From Halobacteriales archaeon QH_10_67_22 (GTDB taxonomy: Archaea > Halobacteriota > Halobacteria > Halobacteriales > Haloarculaceae), in contig PXQN01000003.1 in the NCBI GenBank assembly GCA_003021305.1, forward strand, positions 40,164 to 77,866: 37,703 nucleotides of DNA. Reading direction: 5' to 3'. Shown here piece after piece: positions 28,024 through 37,294 of the stretch; position 1 is the first letter of the stretch; the number at the start of each line of letters is the position of its first letter. A program made the position numbers and the translations under genes. Below the pieces are notes generated by a model. It saw only the letters and a list, made by a program, of their open reading frames with translations. It did not search any database and was not told the DNA's origin.

Positions 28024-29283
28024 CTACCCGCCCTCTGCCACGAGTTTGTAGAGACGGCCGGCCGCGCCGTCGCCGCCGTCGAGGTACGCCTCGGTCGCGC
28101 GGTCGGCGACGTACACCGCGCCGTCGACGACCAGCGGCGTGCTGGAGACGTTGCCCCCGGCCGCCACGCGCCAGGCACCGCGGCCCGAGTCGCGTTCGAC
28201 CGCGTAGCAGTGACCGTCGTGAGAGCCGACGAGGACGTGCTCGGCCGTGACGGTCGGACAGCCGATCAGCCGACCGCCCGTGTCGTAGCGCCACTGTGGT
28301 TCGCCGGACTCCATATCGAGCGCGTACAGCCGCGAGTCGTGGCTCCCGACGTAGACGACGCCCGCCTCGGCGTCGACTGCGGGGCCGCTCATCACCAGAC
28401 TCCCCGTCTCGACGGCCCACTCTTCGCGCCCGTCGCCCAGGGCGACCCGGTAGACGTGGTCGTCCCACGACCCGAAGAAGGCGCTCCCGTCGGCCGTCGC
28501 CACCGGCCCCTTGATCGCCCCGTCGGTCTCGAAGACCCACTCGCGTTCCAGGTCGGGGTAGGACCACGCGTAGCAGTTCCCGTCGTTCGAACCGACGACC
28601 AGACGCCCGGCCGTCCGGTCGATGGCACACGTCGAGTGTGGGTGGTCGGTCGGTCGGCCGTCCTCCCAGACGATGTCGCCCGTCACGGCGTCGAGGCCGA
28701 ACATCGCGCCGCTGGGTGCGCTGTACTCGACGGCGACGTAGACGGTGCCGTCGTGGTAGGCGGGGCTGGAGCCGATGGCGTCACCGAGGTCCATCCGCCA
28801 GAACCGGTCGCCGGTCTCGACGTCGATCGCCGACAGCGCGCCGTCGTAGGCGCCGATGTAGGCCGCGCCGTTGGCGACGGCCGGCGTCCCGTGGATCCCC
28901 CGGGTCGTGTCGGCGACCGACGCCGTCCACGCGACCGTCCCGTCCGGTCCCAGGCGGTGTAACTCGCCCGTGTCACCGGCCACGAGCACGTCACCCGACG
29001 GGAGCGCCATCGGGCTGGCCTTTGCGGCCGTGTGGTCGCCGGTGTTGAGCTCGGGCAGCGACCACGCCGTCTCGACCGATCCCGGTACTCGGGCCTCGGG
29101 GAAGACGCCCCGTCGCCGGAGTCCGCCACGGAACTGCGTCGTCGCCGTCTCCGACGGCGGGACGCCGTCGTCGTCGATACGCTCGTCACCGCCGGTGGCC
29201 GGCAGCGAGCCACAGCCGGCGGCCCCGACGGCCGCGAGACCGCCGACGGTCCGGAGGACATCACGCCGGGATCGGCAGTCCAT
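28024..29283 (-). CDS. PQQ-like beta-propeller lipoprotein with Tat signal
   Basis: MDCRSRRDVLRTVGGLAAVGAAGCGS (RR motif plus lipobox Cys); repeated WD/PQQ-type blades (VYVGSHDSRLYALDMESGEPQWRYDTGG). Confidence 0.9.
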   Translation of the reverse strand: MDCRSRRDVLRTVGGLAAVGAAGCGSLPATGGDERIDDDGVPPSETATTQFRGGLRRRGVFPEARVPGSVETAWSLPELNTGDHTAAKASPMALPSGDVLVAGDTGELHRLGPDGTVAWTASVADTTRGIHGTPAVANGAAYIGAYDGALSAIDVETGDRFWRMDLGDAIGSSPAYHDGTVYVAVEYSAPSGAMFGLDAVTGDIVWEDGRPTDHPHSTCAIDRTAGRLVVGSNDGNCYAWSYPDLEREWVFETDGAIKGPVATADGSAFFGSWDDHVYRVALGDGREEWAVETGSLVMSGPAVDAEAGVVYVGSHDSRLYALDMESGEPQWRYDTGGRLIGCPTVTAEHVLVGSHDGHCYAVERDSGRGAWRVAAGGNVSSTPLVVDGAVYVADRATEAYLDGGDGAAGRLYKLVAEGG

Positions 29284-29390
29284 GCGCCCTCTGGACCGGC
29301 GACGGATATGTCAGTTTGGATCGCTCGTTTCCCGGCGAACGGTATCCCACGCTTTTATGCTTCGAGAGATAGCTTACGCGAACGACACGG

Positions 29391-30332
29391 ATGTCTGAGG
29401 GTGGGCCGCTAGTGTCGGTCGTGGTCCCGATGCACGACGAGGCACGGACCGTCGCCGAGGCGTTGCGCTCGCTGCTCGCCCAGTCGTACGACTCGGTCGA
29501 GATCATCGTCGTCGACGACGGGTCGACCGACGGGTCCAGCACCGTCGTCCGGGCGTTCACCGAGCGACACGACCGCGTCCGACTCCTCGAAAACCGCACG
29601 AACGTCGGCCAGTCGTTCGCTCGCAACAGGGGTGCGATGGTCGCAGACGGCGAGTATCTCGTCTTCCACGACGCCGACGACGTCTCGACGCCCGACCGCA
29701 TCGGGAAACAGGTCGCGTTCATGGAGGCCAATCCCGACGTGGGCGTCGTCGGGAGCGGCTACTACTATCTGAACGCGTTGCGGGGCGAGCGGACGGTCCG
29801 GACCCGCCCGACCGACGACGAGACGCTGCGCCGGAACCTGGCTCGCGAGTCGATGGTCAACCTCGGGACGGCGATGTACCGGTGGTCGGCACTCGACGAG
29901 ACGGGACTGTTCGAGGAGTCTCACCTCGAAGGGTACGACCTGCTGGTTCGACTCGCGGCGGACCACGAGATAGCCAACCTCGCCGAACCGCTGTACGTCT
30001 ACCGCGTCGACGACGGGTCGATGAGTCGCCGCGACGAACGCCGGAAGAAAGCCGCGCTGGTCCGTCGCGGGGTCCAGGCCGCACGGACGCTCGGCGTGGG
30101 CTACTGGAACCTCCTGTTGACGCCCGGCTGGTTCGCGTACATGTACCTCCCCGACAGGGCGAAAGCGACCGTCCGTCGGCTGTTTTCGCCCACCGACAAC
30201 GAGACGATCACCGACGGCCACGCCACGAAACTCGACCGGACGCTGGCGGTCGCTCGCGGGGAGACAGCGGTGGTTTCCGACGGCGAGACGGCGAGAGTGG
30301 ACCGACAGCCAGTGACCGAACCCGGAGCCTGA
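29391..30332 (+). CDS. GT2 family glycosyltransferase
   Basis: VSVVVPMHDEARTVAEALRSLLAQSYDSVEIIVVDDGSTDGS...FHDADDVSTPDRI. Confidence 0.93.
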   Translation: MSEGGPLVSVVVPMHDEARTVAEALRSLLAQSYDSVEIIVVDDGSTDGSSTVVRAFTERHDRVRLLENRTNVGQSFARNRGAMVADGEYLVFHDADDVSTPDRIGKQVAFMEANPDVGVVGSGYYYLNALRGERTVRTRPTDDETLRRNLARESMVNLGTAMYRWSALDETGLFEESHLEGYDLLVRLAADHEIANLAEPLYVYRVDDGSMSRRDERRKKAALVRRGVQAARTLGVGYWNLLLTPGWFAYMYLPDRAKATVRRLFSPTDNETITDGHATKLDRTLAVARGETAVVSDGETARVDRQPVTEPGA

Positions 30333-30491
30333 CCGGGTCGTTCTGTCCGAATATCAGTTTCGACGGTCGATCCCACCGACCTCCTCGCGGTCCCGTCAGC
30401 GGTTACCTCCCGACACAGTGGGTCGATGACGGATCCACTGTGGGTCTCGCCGTCTGCAGCACCTGGAGTCCACCGAAACGCAGGGGATACG

Positions 30492-31433
30492 TTACCGGGA
30501 CAGTTCCGATTCGTGCAGTCTCCGGTAGACGCGTCGTTTCGCCCGGATTTTCAGACCAACTGCTCCGCGGAGGCCGGGAGTCCCGCCCAGCGACGCCAGG
30601 AAGTGATACCAGTGGCGCCAGTTCGAGGGATCGGTTCGCAGTCCGCGCCAGAACCAGCGCCTGGCCGTCGCGGTGTCGCCAGCCCTGGCGTGGGCCATCC
30701 CGAGCTGGTAGTGCTGGTTGGCGACACCGGCCGCGGTGAGTCTGTCGCGGTGTTTGTCGAGAAACCGGCGTCTGCCGTCGGTTTTCGCTCCGAGGTCGTC
30801 GCCGATCCTGGTCGCGCCCTCGTCGTGGAGGTAGTACCGAACGACGGCGTCCGAGACCGCGACCAGCCTGTGTCCGTCGGGTTCGAGCGCACGCAGGAAG
30901 AAGTCGTAGTCCTGTGACGATTCGAGCGTCTCGTCGAGCATGCCGGCAGTTTCGAACAGTCCGCGCCGGAACACGACGTTCGAGAAGCCGCCGACCGCGT
31001 TTTTCCGGCGGAGGTCCTCGTGGGTCACGTCGTCGTCCGCGACTGTCAGGTTCCACCGCCGCCCGTCGCGGTACCAGACCCGGGAGGCGTAGGTGCCGAC
31101 ACAGTAGTCCGGTGCCCCGACAAGCATAGCGACGCACCGTTCGAGATACGTCTCCGTGTAGGCGTCGTCGGAATCCAGAAAGGCGACGTACTCGCCCGTC
31201 GCGGCGTCGACCCCGTGGTTGCGGGCCGCGTTCGCGCCCCTGTTCTGTTCGAACCGGTGGGCGACCAGTCGGTCGTCGTCGTACCGGTCGAGGACCGACG
31301 GGGTGTCGTCGGTCGACCCGTCGTCGACGACGTGGAGTTCGACGTCGTCATAGGTTCCGTCGAGGACGCTCTCGATGGCACGTGGCAGCGTCTCGGCCCG
31401 GTTGTACGTCGGAACGACGACGCTGACGGTCAT
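30492..31433 (-). CDS. GT2 family glycosyltransferase
   Basis: MTVSVVVPTYNRAETLPRAIESVLDGTYDDVELHVVDDGSTDDTP...AFLDSDDAYTETYLE. Confidence 0.93.
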   Translation of the reverse strand: MTVSVVVPTYNRAETLPRAIESVLDGTYDDVELHVVDDGSTDDTPSVLDRYDDDRLVAHRFEQNRGANAARNHGVDAATGEYVAFLDSDDAYTETYLERCVAMLVGAPDYCVGTYASRVWYRDGRRWNLTVADDDVTHEDLRRKNAVGGFSNVVFRRGLFETAGMLDETLESSQDYDFFLRALEPDGHRLVAVSDAVVRYYLHDEGATRIGDDLGAKTDGRRRFLDKHRDRLTAAGVANQHYQLGMAHARAGDTATARRWFWRGLRTDPSNWRHWYHFLASLGGTPGLRGAVGLKIRAKRRVYRRLHESELSR

Positions 31434-31479
31434 CAGTGGTCACCGCCGCTCTGACTGGAACGGGCCGCCCCGTCGACGC

Positions 31480-32343
31480 TCACAGTCGCGCCCGTTCCAG
31501 TAGCCGTCCCCGGGCGACCGCGAGTTTCGTCAGCCACGTCAGGGCCAGCCACGTCCCGAGTGCGCTGAAACCTTGTGGTTTCGACGCGCCCCTCGCGGGC
31601 GCTCGCGGAGGGCCAGGGAGGTAGTTGCGGGGGTCCCACAGCGGCCGGGCGTCGAACCGGTCGGGGTGGCGCCGGGTCAGTTGCTCGCGGCCCCGGCCGA
31701 TCCGACTGTACTTCGCGACGAGTGCCCCGACAGTCGCCCGCGCCGGGTGGAACACGACCACGTCCGCCAGGTACGCCTGGTCGAACCCCGCCCCGGCCAC
31801 GCGCTTGCCGAACTCGTCGTCCCCGCCCGAGACGAGCAGGTCGTCGAAGCCCCCGACCGCCTCGACGACCCGTCTGTGGACCGTCAGACAGCACGTCGGG
31901 ACGAACGCTTCTGTCGCGAGAAACCGCTCGACCGGAAACGCAGTCGCCGCAACGAACGCGCCGACCGGACCGTCAGCGCTCACGACCTCGACTCGACAGC
32001 CCGCATAGTCGTGTCCGTCGTCGCGCATTGCCGCCGTGACCCGTTCGATGTAGGTCGAGTTTACCCAGGTGTCGGCGTCGAGAAAACAGAGGTACGCCCC
32101 GTCGGCCGCCTCGATGCCGCTGTTTCTAGCGGCGTAGGAACTCCGGATCGCTCGCTCGGTGACGAGCCGGACCCGCTCGTCGTCCGCGTATTCTTCGACG
32201 ACAGTCGGTGTCTCGTCGGTCGAACCGTTGTCGACGACGACTACCTCGTAGTCGGTCGCAGTCTGGTTGACCAACGAGTCAAGCGTCGTCCGGATCCCGT
32301 CGGGGTCGTTGTACACCGGGACGATGACGCTCGCTTCGAGCAT
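31480..32343 (-). CDS. GT2 family glycosyltransferase
   Basis: Start MLEASVIVPVYNDPDGIRTTLDSLVNQTATDYEVVVVDNGSTDET...CFLDADTWVN. Confidence 0.93.
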   Translation of the reverse strand: MLEASVIVPVYNDPDGIRTTLDSLVNQTATDYEVVVVDNGSTDETPTVVEEYADDERVRLVTERAIRSSYAARNSGIEAADGAYLCFLDADTWVNSTYIERVTAAMRDDGHDYAGCRVEVVSADGPVGAFVAATAFPVERFLATEAFVPTCCLTVHRRVVEAVGGFDDLLVSGGDDEFGKRVAGAGFDQAYLADVVVFHPARATVGALVAKYSRIGRGREQLTRRHPDRFDARPLWDPRNYLPGPPRAPARGASKPQGFSALGTWLALTWLTKLAVARGRLLERARL

Positions 32344-32657
32344 CGTTATCTCGTTCCTGGCCGGTACTGACACGACAGTGCGTACGACCGGCGTCGCGGG
32401 TCGTATCCAGTCTCCGGGCGTGTGCCAGTGTCTCTCCTCGTCACGCTTGAACCCGTCCCGTTGTCCCGTCTCACGGAGGGTCGGAGTAAAACGATGGTGG
32501 CTCGGGTCAGTCCCAAGATTGGGGCGGTTGAACGCCCGAATCGATAGACCATTCGTTCTTAGTTAAGACTCACAATAAGACCAATTGCCTACATTTCTCG
32601 CCTAAATCCGATCTGATCACGGCTGCTACGAAGGAAACGTCGTTTTTGATGAGCGAG

Positions 32658-32673
32658 TGTTATTTAAATAACA
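32658..32673. repeat. 16-bp perfect AT-rich palindrome
   Basis: TGTTATTTAAATAACA equals its own reverse complement; in a ~540 bp intergenic region. Confidence 0.8.
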
Positions 32674-32912
32674 GAGTGCTGGAATATAAGCCCTGATTTC
32701 TCCACGTACAATACCATCATGCACAATTTTGCTCCAGATGGTACTATCGCGCTTAATCAAAGCCGATTGATAGAGACACACAGACGGCCGAGTGATAGAC
32801 AACGTCGGAGTCCATATCCCATCTTACGTCCAGCAACGTGTAAACAAATCTGACTGGAGATGCAAAGCAACCGGGTATTTTATTTATACGGTCGCTCGAA
32901 ATTTTACGTTGG

Positions 32913-33830
32913 ATGGTGGCGGTAACAGTCGTACTTCCGACATACAATCGCGAACACCGTCTGAGATACGCAGTCGAAAGTGTCCTCGATCAGACCTATA
33001 CCAACCTAGAATGCATCGTCGTCGATGGTGGTTCGACGGACGACACCCCAACGATGCTGGAATCGTTCGACGACGACCGACTGCGCGTGATTCGTCGTAC
33101 CGAACCGCAGGGCCTGAGCAGCGCCCGCAATGCCGGTCTGGAACTCGCGTCCGGCGAGTATATCGTCTTCCTGGACGATGACGATGCTTTCTACGATACC
33201 GCGATCGAGACCCTCGTCAGGACCATACGCGAGCAACCCGAGAACTGTGCCGGGGTCTACACTGCCCATCGTAGGGTCGATGAATCGGGAGATTCCACAA
33301 CCGAACGGGTCACTGGTGGAAAAGTCGACCGTCTTGAGAACGCACGTATAGGCGGTCCCTCGTGTACACTCATCAAAGCCGAGATCTTCGACGTGATCGG
33401 TCCGTTCGACGAGTCGTTTCCGGCCTGCGAAGACGAGGAGTTCTGGCTCCGCCTGTTTGACGAATTCTACATGTTCGCCATTGATACGGTTCTTTATAAG
33501 CGTCACTACCACGGCGACCAGATGACAAACGACCTGGGACTGATGTTGGAGGGGCGTGCGCGTCTCCTCGAAAAACACGGTGAGAAACTCTCAGATCAAT
33601 ATCAAGAACATCTCCAGTACAGCCTGGCACATGGCTACGCACGACTCGGCCGGACCGAGAAGGCTCGTGCGTTCTTCCGTGGTTTCACACGAAAATACCC
33701 CTTGCGGCTGGCATACTACTATTATTACGTTTGGCTTCTGTTCGGGGTTCGGGGATACGATCTCGGAAAGCTCATTCATCATCGCCTCTACCGTCCCGTA
33801 GTCGATCGGTTTCGGGCACATCTGCGATGA
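32913..33830 (+). CDS. GT2 family glycosyltransferase
   Basis: MVAVTVVLPTYNREHRLRYAVESVLDQTYTNLECIVVDGGSTDDTP...VFLDDDDAFYDTAIE; upstream TATTTTATTTATA promoter-like. Confidence 0.93.
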   Translation: MVAVTVVLPTYNREHRLRYAVESVLDQTYTNLECIVVDGGSTDDTPTMLESFDDDRLRVIRRTEPQGLSSARNAGLELASGEYIVFLDDDDAFYDTAIETLVRTIREQPENCAGVYTAHRRVDESGDSTTERVTGGKVDRLENARIGGPSCTLIKAEIFDVIGPFDESFPACEDEEFWLRLFDEFYMFAIDTVLYKRHYHGDQMTNDLGLMLEGRARLLEKHGEKLSDQYQEHLQYSLAHGYARLGRTEKARAFFRGFTRKYPLRLAYYYYYVWLLFGVRGYDLGKLIHHRLYRPVVDRFRAHLR

Positions 33831-33856
33831 GGTTGGCTCTCCTATCGTCTCCCGAT

Positions 33857-34729
33857 TCAAAAGCCGAGGCGTTTCAGGATTCGATGTTTCATAAGCCGTA
33901 TATTACCGATAAGACGTCCAGCGTTGGGTTTTATCGGATGCCACAGCGTCCCAGATTGTCGTCCGGGCTCCGGTCGGGCTGGACGGTAGACGAAACTCCC
34001 AGGAGCCAGTGTTGGATGGTCTGGAGTGTTCGTATAGAACCGATTACGATTTTTTGACTTCACGAAATATCCAGTCCCTCCAATATCCTCTATTTCCAGC
34101 CCCTTTGTGTGTAACAAGGTAGGCATCACTGCCTCGTGATGACCAGTCCATCCGGCCCGATACCCTTCGTCAAGGAGTTCAATTGCGTCCGTGGACAAAC
34201 GAACAATCGGAAAAAACCCACGAACCCACTTCGATCGATCAAGTTCAGAAGCCGGGTCAAATGAAGGCCACCAGTACCAGTCTGGCAGGTGCTCGTACGG
34301 TGTAAGTGTCGTCCCAAGCAAGTCAGCAGTGGATTGTTTAAACCGTTGGAACACTTCTGACCACGGACCCGTATAGGCGACATCGTATTCGATGAACCAG
34401 TATCGCGAGTAAGACGGTTCGATTTTCGAGAAATAAATAAACAGGAGATCGATATTACCTGGCACGATCGATTTCTCCCCTGAGTCAGCCCACGGATCGG
34501 GATACGCGGTGTCTACGATCTGTGAAACCTCGAAGGTCCGCAGTCCATCTCCGACCAATTGACGAGTCGTCTGTCGGCTCGCTGCATTCACGCCTGTGGT
34601 ATCGTACGCAAAAAACACGTCTTTCTCTGGGGCTGTCTCGCGTTCAAGTTGTCTAAATCGAGAAAGAACTGGTTCAGAGAGCGTATGGGAAATAAACACT
34701 ACTGCCTCTCGGCACTCTCCGTCAGTCAT
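33857..34729 (-). CDS. Putative GT-A-like glycan-modifying protein (distantly DUF3405-like) in polysaccharide region
   Basis: EAVVFISHTLSEPVLSRFRQLERE...DVFFAYDTTG...YWFIEYDVAYTGPWSEVFQRF...; EYD motif after a Trp-rich strand. Family assignment tentative; start may be 34753. Confidence 0.55.
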   Translation of the reverse strand: MTDGECREAVVFISHTLSEPVLSRFRQLERETAPEKDVFFAYDTTGVNAASRQTTRQLVGDGLRTFEVSQIVDTAYPDPWADSGEKSIVPGNIDLLFIYFSKIEPSYSRYWFIEYDVAYTGPWSEVFQRFKQSTADLLGTTLTPYEHLPDWYWWPSFDPASELDRSKWVRGFFPIVRLSTDAIELLDEGYRAGWTGHHEAVMPTLLHTKGLEIEDIGGTGYFVKSKNRNRFYTNTPDHPTLAPGSFVYRPARPEPGRQSGTLWHPIKPNAGRLIGNIRLMKHRILKRLGF

Positions 34730-34920
34730 TCGGGAGCAAAGTTCTGCTGGCATCGGTTACGAGTGTCGGAGCATTGTGTCTCTCCATGGTATCTCGAACT
34801 GTCTGTGCCTGAGCGGTGTCCGCCGAACAAAGATACCTGATACGCTTGCTTATAAATCATTTCCGTTTCGGCGGGAAGGACAGATCACAGGAGCGACCGT
34901 GCTCCCTTTGTCTCTTACGT

Positions 34921-35940
34921 CTATATTTTTATATTTGATATGATACCGTCCCGTGTCGATTTGAGCGTTGTCACTGCCCCCTGTCCCTCAACCGGGGCGA
35001 ACGTCGCGAGGAGCAATACATACGACCGGTAGGCCAACGGGTTCCGTCGGAGGGCCGCGCACAGATATCGGCGCGCGAGGGGACGATGGCCGACCTCGAG
35101 ACAGGTTCGACCGATGAGTTCGTAGACGGATCGGTCGTATGAGTCTCGCCATAGATCGACCGCTTTTTCGAAGTGGTCGCGCGCCGTTTCCTCGTCACCG
35201 GTTCGCAGATACGTGGCACCGATCCGTCGGTGTCTATCGGCTATATTCCTATCCGACAGCATCTCACGGTGCTTGTTCAGCAGGCTCGTCAGTCCCTGTC
35301 GAACTTTCAGTGGATCGTTCGAGAGGCCCTCGACATCGCCGTAACACCGAACCAGTGCCTCGTCGATGCCGACCATCGTGAACTCACGAAGCAGTCGGAG
35401 CTGTAAGTCGTAGTCCTCGGCGTAGGCGAGGCTCTCGTCGAATCCGCCGACGGCGTCACACGCTCGCGAGCGGTACGCCGAGTTGGGCAGTCCGCAGATG
35501 ACGTTCGCCGTCACCAGTTCGTCCAGCGTTATTTCCCCGGTCGGCGTCTTTCGTACCGATTCGTTGTCACCAGATACCTTCACAAGGGGGTGGAACACGC
35601 CAGCGACGTGGTCCGGTTGGGCATCGAGTGCTGTCGTCGTGATCGCAAGACGATCGGGGTGATACGCGTCGTCGGAGTCGAGGAAGGTGACGTACTCGCC
35701 CCGTACTCGCTCGAGACCCCGATTCCGAGCCGCGGCCGCGCCGCAGTTGTTCGGCAGGTCAACGTACTCGATGCGGTCGTCGTCGTATTCGGCGACGACC
35801 GCCGGCGTGTCATCTGTCGACCCGTCGTTGACCACGATGTGCTCGTAGTCCCGGAACGTCTGGCGACGAACCGACTCAATCGCCCGCGGGAGGACATCGG
35901 CTCGGTTATACGTGGGCGTAATGACGCTGACTGTCGGCAT
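34921..35940 (-). CDS. GT2 family glycosyltransferase with C-terminal helical extension
   Basis: MPTVSVITPTYNRADVLPRAIESVRRQTFRDYEHIVVNDGSTDDTP...TFLDSDDAYHPDRL; C-terminal IGATYLRTGDEETARDHFEKAVDL is TPR-like. Confidence 0.92.
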   Translation of the reverse strand: MPTVSVITPTYNRADVLPRAIESVRRQTFRDYEHIVVNDGSTDDTPAVVAEYDDDRIEYVDLPNNCGAAAARNRGLERVRGEYVTFLDSDDAYHPDRLAITTTALDAQPDHVAGVFHPLVKVSGDNESVRKTPTGEITLDELVTANVICGLPNSAYRSRACDAVGGFDESLAYAEDYDLQLRLLREFTMVGIDEALVRCYGDVEGLSNDPLKVRQGLTSLLNKHREMLSDRNIADRHRRIGATYLRTGDEETARDHFEKAVDLWRDSYDRSVYELIGRTCLEVGHRPLARRYLCAALRRNPLAYRSYVLLLATFAPVEGQGAVTTLKSTRDGIISNIKI

Positions 35941-36053
35941 GCCGGAGATTCGTATCCCGGCCAAGGAGAGCGACCTACATAACGCCCGGGGGAACCGATC
36001 CGTGCCAGTAGTCGGTCTCGTCGCCGTTGCTCGCGGTGACAGTGATGCGGAAA

Positions 36054-36063
36054 GATGGGCCGG
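36054..36063 (-). repeat. tRNA-Pro 3'-end-like direct repeat
   Basis: GATGGGCCGG identical to 36937-36946 (tRNA-Pro 3' end plus flank); flanks also alignable (gcg-gaaa-GATGGGCCGGtGCaa vs gcgagaaatGATGGGCCGGcGCgaa). Confidence 0.45.
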
Positions 36064-36070
36064 TGCAAGG

Positions 36071-36826
36071 TCACACAGTAGGCCAGGACCGGCCCGAACT
36101 AGCGGAGGCTCTCGAGACCGTCGCGCCCGTCTCCCGGAACCGCCGCGCCAAGTCGTCGGGGAACCGGCCACCGTTGTACACCAATCTGAGTGTGACATCG
36201 TCCATCGCCACCGGTCCGAGCGTGTCAGCGAGGTGTCGCATGTTCGCGTCGTGGGCCTCGATGCTACCGACCCAGCCGAGCACGAACCCGTCGTCGTCGA
36301 ACCGGCTCTCAACGGGCGGGTCGGGCCTGAAGCGGTCGGTGTCGATGCTGGGCGGGATCAGCGCGACCCGCTCGGACGGTGCGTGTTCGGTCGCCCTCGC
36401 GTAGATCCGCCTGCTAGTCGCGTAAACCAGGTCGGCGCGTTCGAACAACGTCCTGGATTTCCCCGGCATGTGGACGTAGTTGGCGTCGAAGGTCGCGTAC
36501 ACGACCGGGTCGAACCCCGTCAGGGTTCGCTCCGGAAAGGGAACGTCGAACAGGACTTCGACGAGGTCCGTGGGAAGTGGTTTGTGGACCACGAGAACGT
36601 CGGTTACGACCGCGATTTTCAGCCTGATCCAGAGTATCAACATGGTCACGAAGCCGTACTTGATGCCCTGGACCAGGTTATTCTCTCCCGGGAGGTCGGG
36701 GCGAGTGACGCGATGGACCCTGACCATCTACGATTCGTCCACGCCTTCGAGCCCCTGCCGAACATTTCGTAGCGAGGTCGTGTCCTGCGGGAATCGCGTG
36801 ACTACGGTAACGCGTTTCCCCGTCAT
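36071..36826 (-). pseudogene. Decayed GT4-family glycosyltransferase (in-frame TAG, truncated C-terminus)
   Basis: MTGKRVTVVTRFPQDTTSLRNVRQGLEGVDES*MVRVHRVTRPDLPGENNLVQGIKYGF...TFDANYVHMPGKSRTLFERADLVYATSRRIYARA..IPPSIDTDRFRPDP..LGWVGSIEAHDANM; TAG at 36728-36730 in the same frame; lacks the C-terminal half of a GT4. Confidence 0.75.
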
Positions 36827-36938
36827 TGGCAGGTAGTACAGAAGGATCCGCTTGGACCTGCCGGTTCGGGGGAGCCAGACCGCAGACCTCGGACGGGTGA
36901 CCGACGCATCGCTCGGCGTCAAGCACCGCGAGAAATGA

Positions 36939-37011
36939 TGGGCCGGCGCGAATTCGAATCGCGGTTACGGCCACCCGAAGGCCGAAGGATACCAAGCTAC
37001 CCCACCGGCCC
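36939..37011 (-). tRNA. tRNA-Pro (anticodon CGG)
   Basis: GGGCCGG TG GGGTAGCTTGGTATCC TT CGGCC TTCGGGT GGCCG TAAC CGCGA TTCGAAT TCGCG CCGGCCC A folds as a cloverleaf; anticodon loop TTCGGGT gives CGG. Confidence 0.93.
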
Positions 37012-37083
37012 GCTGGTAGCACACGGGAGAAGACACCCGCCGGTTTTAATCCTTCCGGAGTTGTGCACCGACTCGCCGACGAT

Positions 37084-37294
37084 TCAGTACCGCCGGAAGC
37101 CGTCGGTATCGAGGTAGTTGTGCGCGACGGTGATGGCGTGGTTGGCGTGCAACGGGTGCGGTCCCAGCGAGACGCGCTCGTCGGCAACCTCGGCCAGTCG
37201 CTCCCGTTCCTCGCCGGTGAAGTCGCGGTGGTCCGAGAGCACGAAGGTCACGTCCGCCGGCACCGACGCCTCGACGACCTCGCCGGCGGTGCCG
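37084..37294 (-). pseudogene. trmY: 3' fragment of trmY (tRNA pseudouridine(54)-N1 methyltransferase)
   Basis: Reverse strand [69 protein letters not shown]; TrmY C-terminus; homology stops at ~37294. Confidence 0.75.

Noticed and set aside
32886-32903. ATACGGTCGCTCGAAATT as a possible fourth copy of the 3'-end repeat
   Set aside because: 15/18 match but located in a promoter region upstream of a start codon rather than after a stop, and overlapping a TATA-like stretch; likely chance.
36728-36730. TAG as a recoded pyrrolysine codon
   Set aside because: Haloarchaea are not known to carry the Pyl system and the gene is also truncated at its 3' end, so pseudogene decay is simpler.
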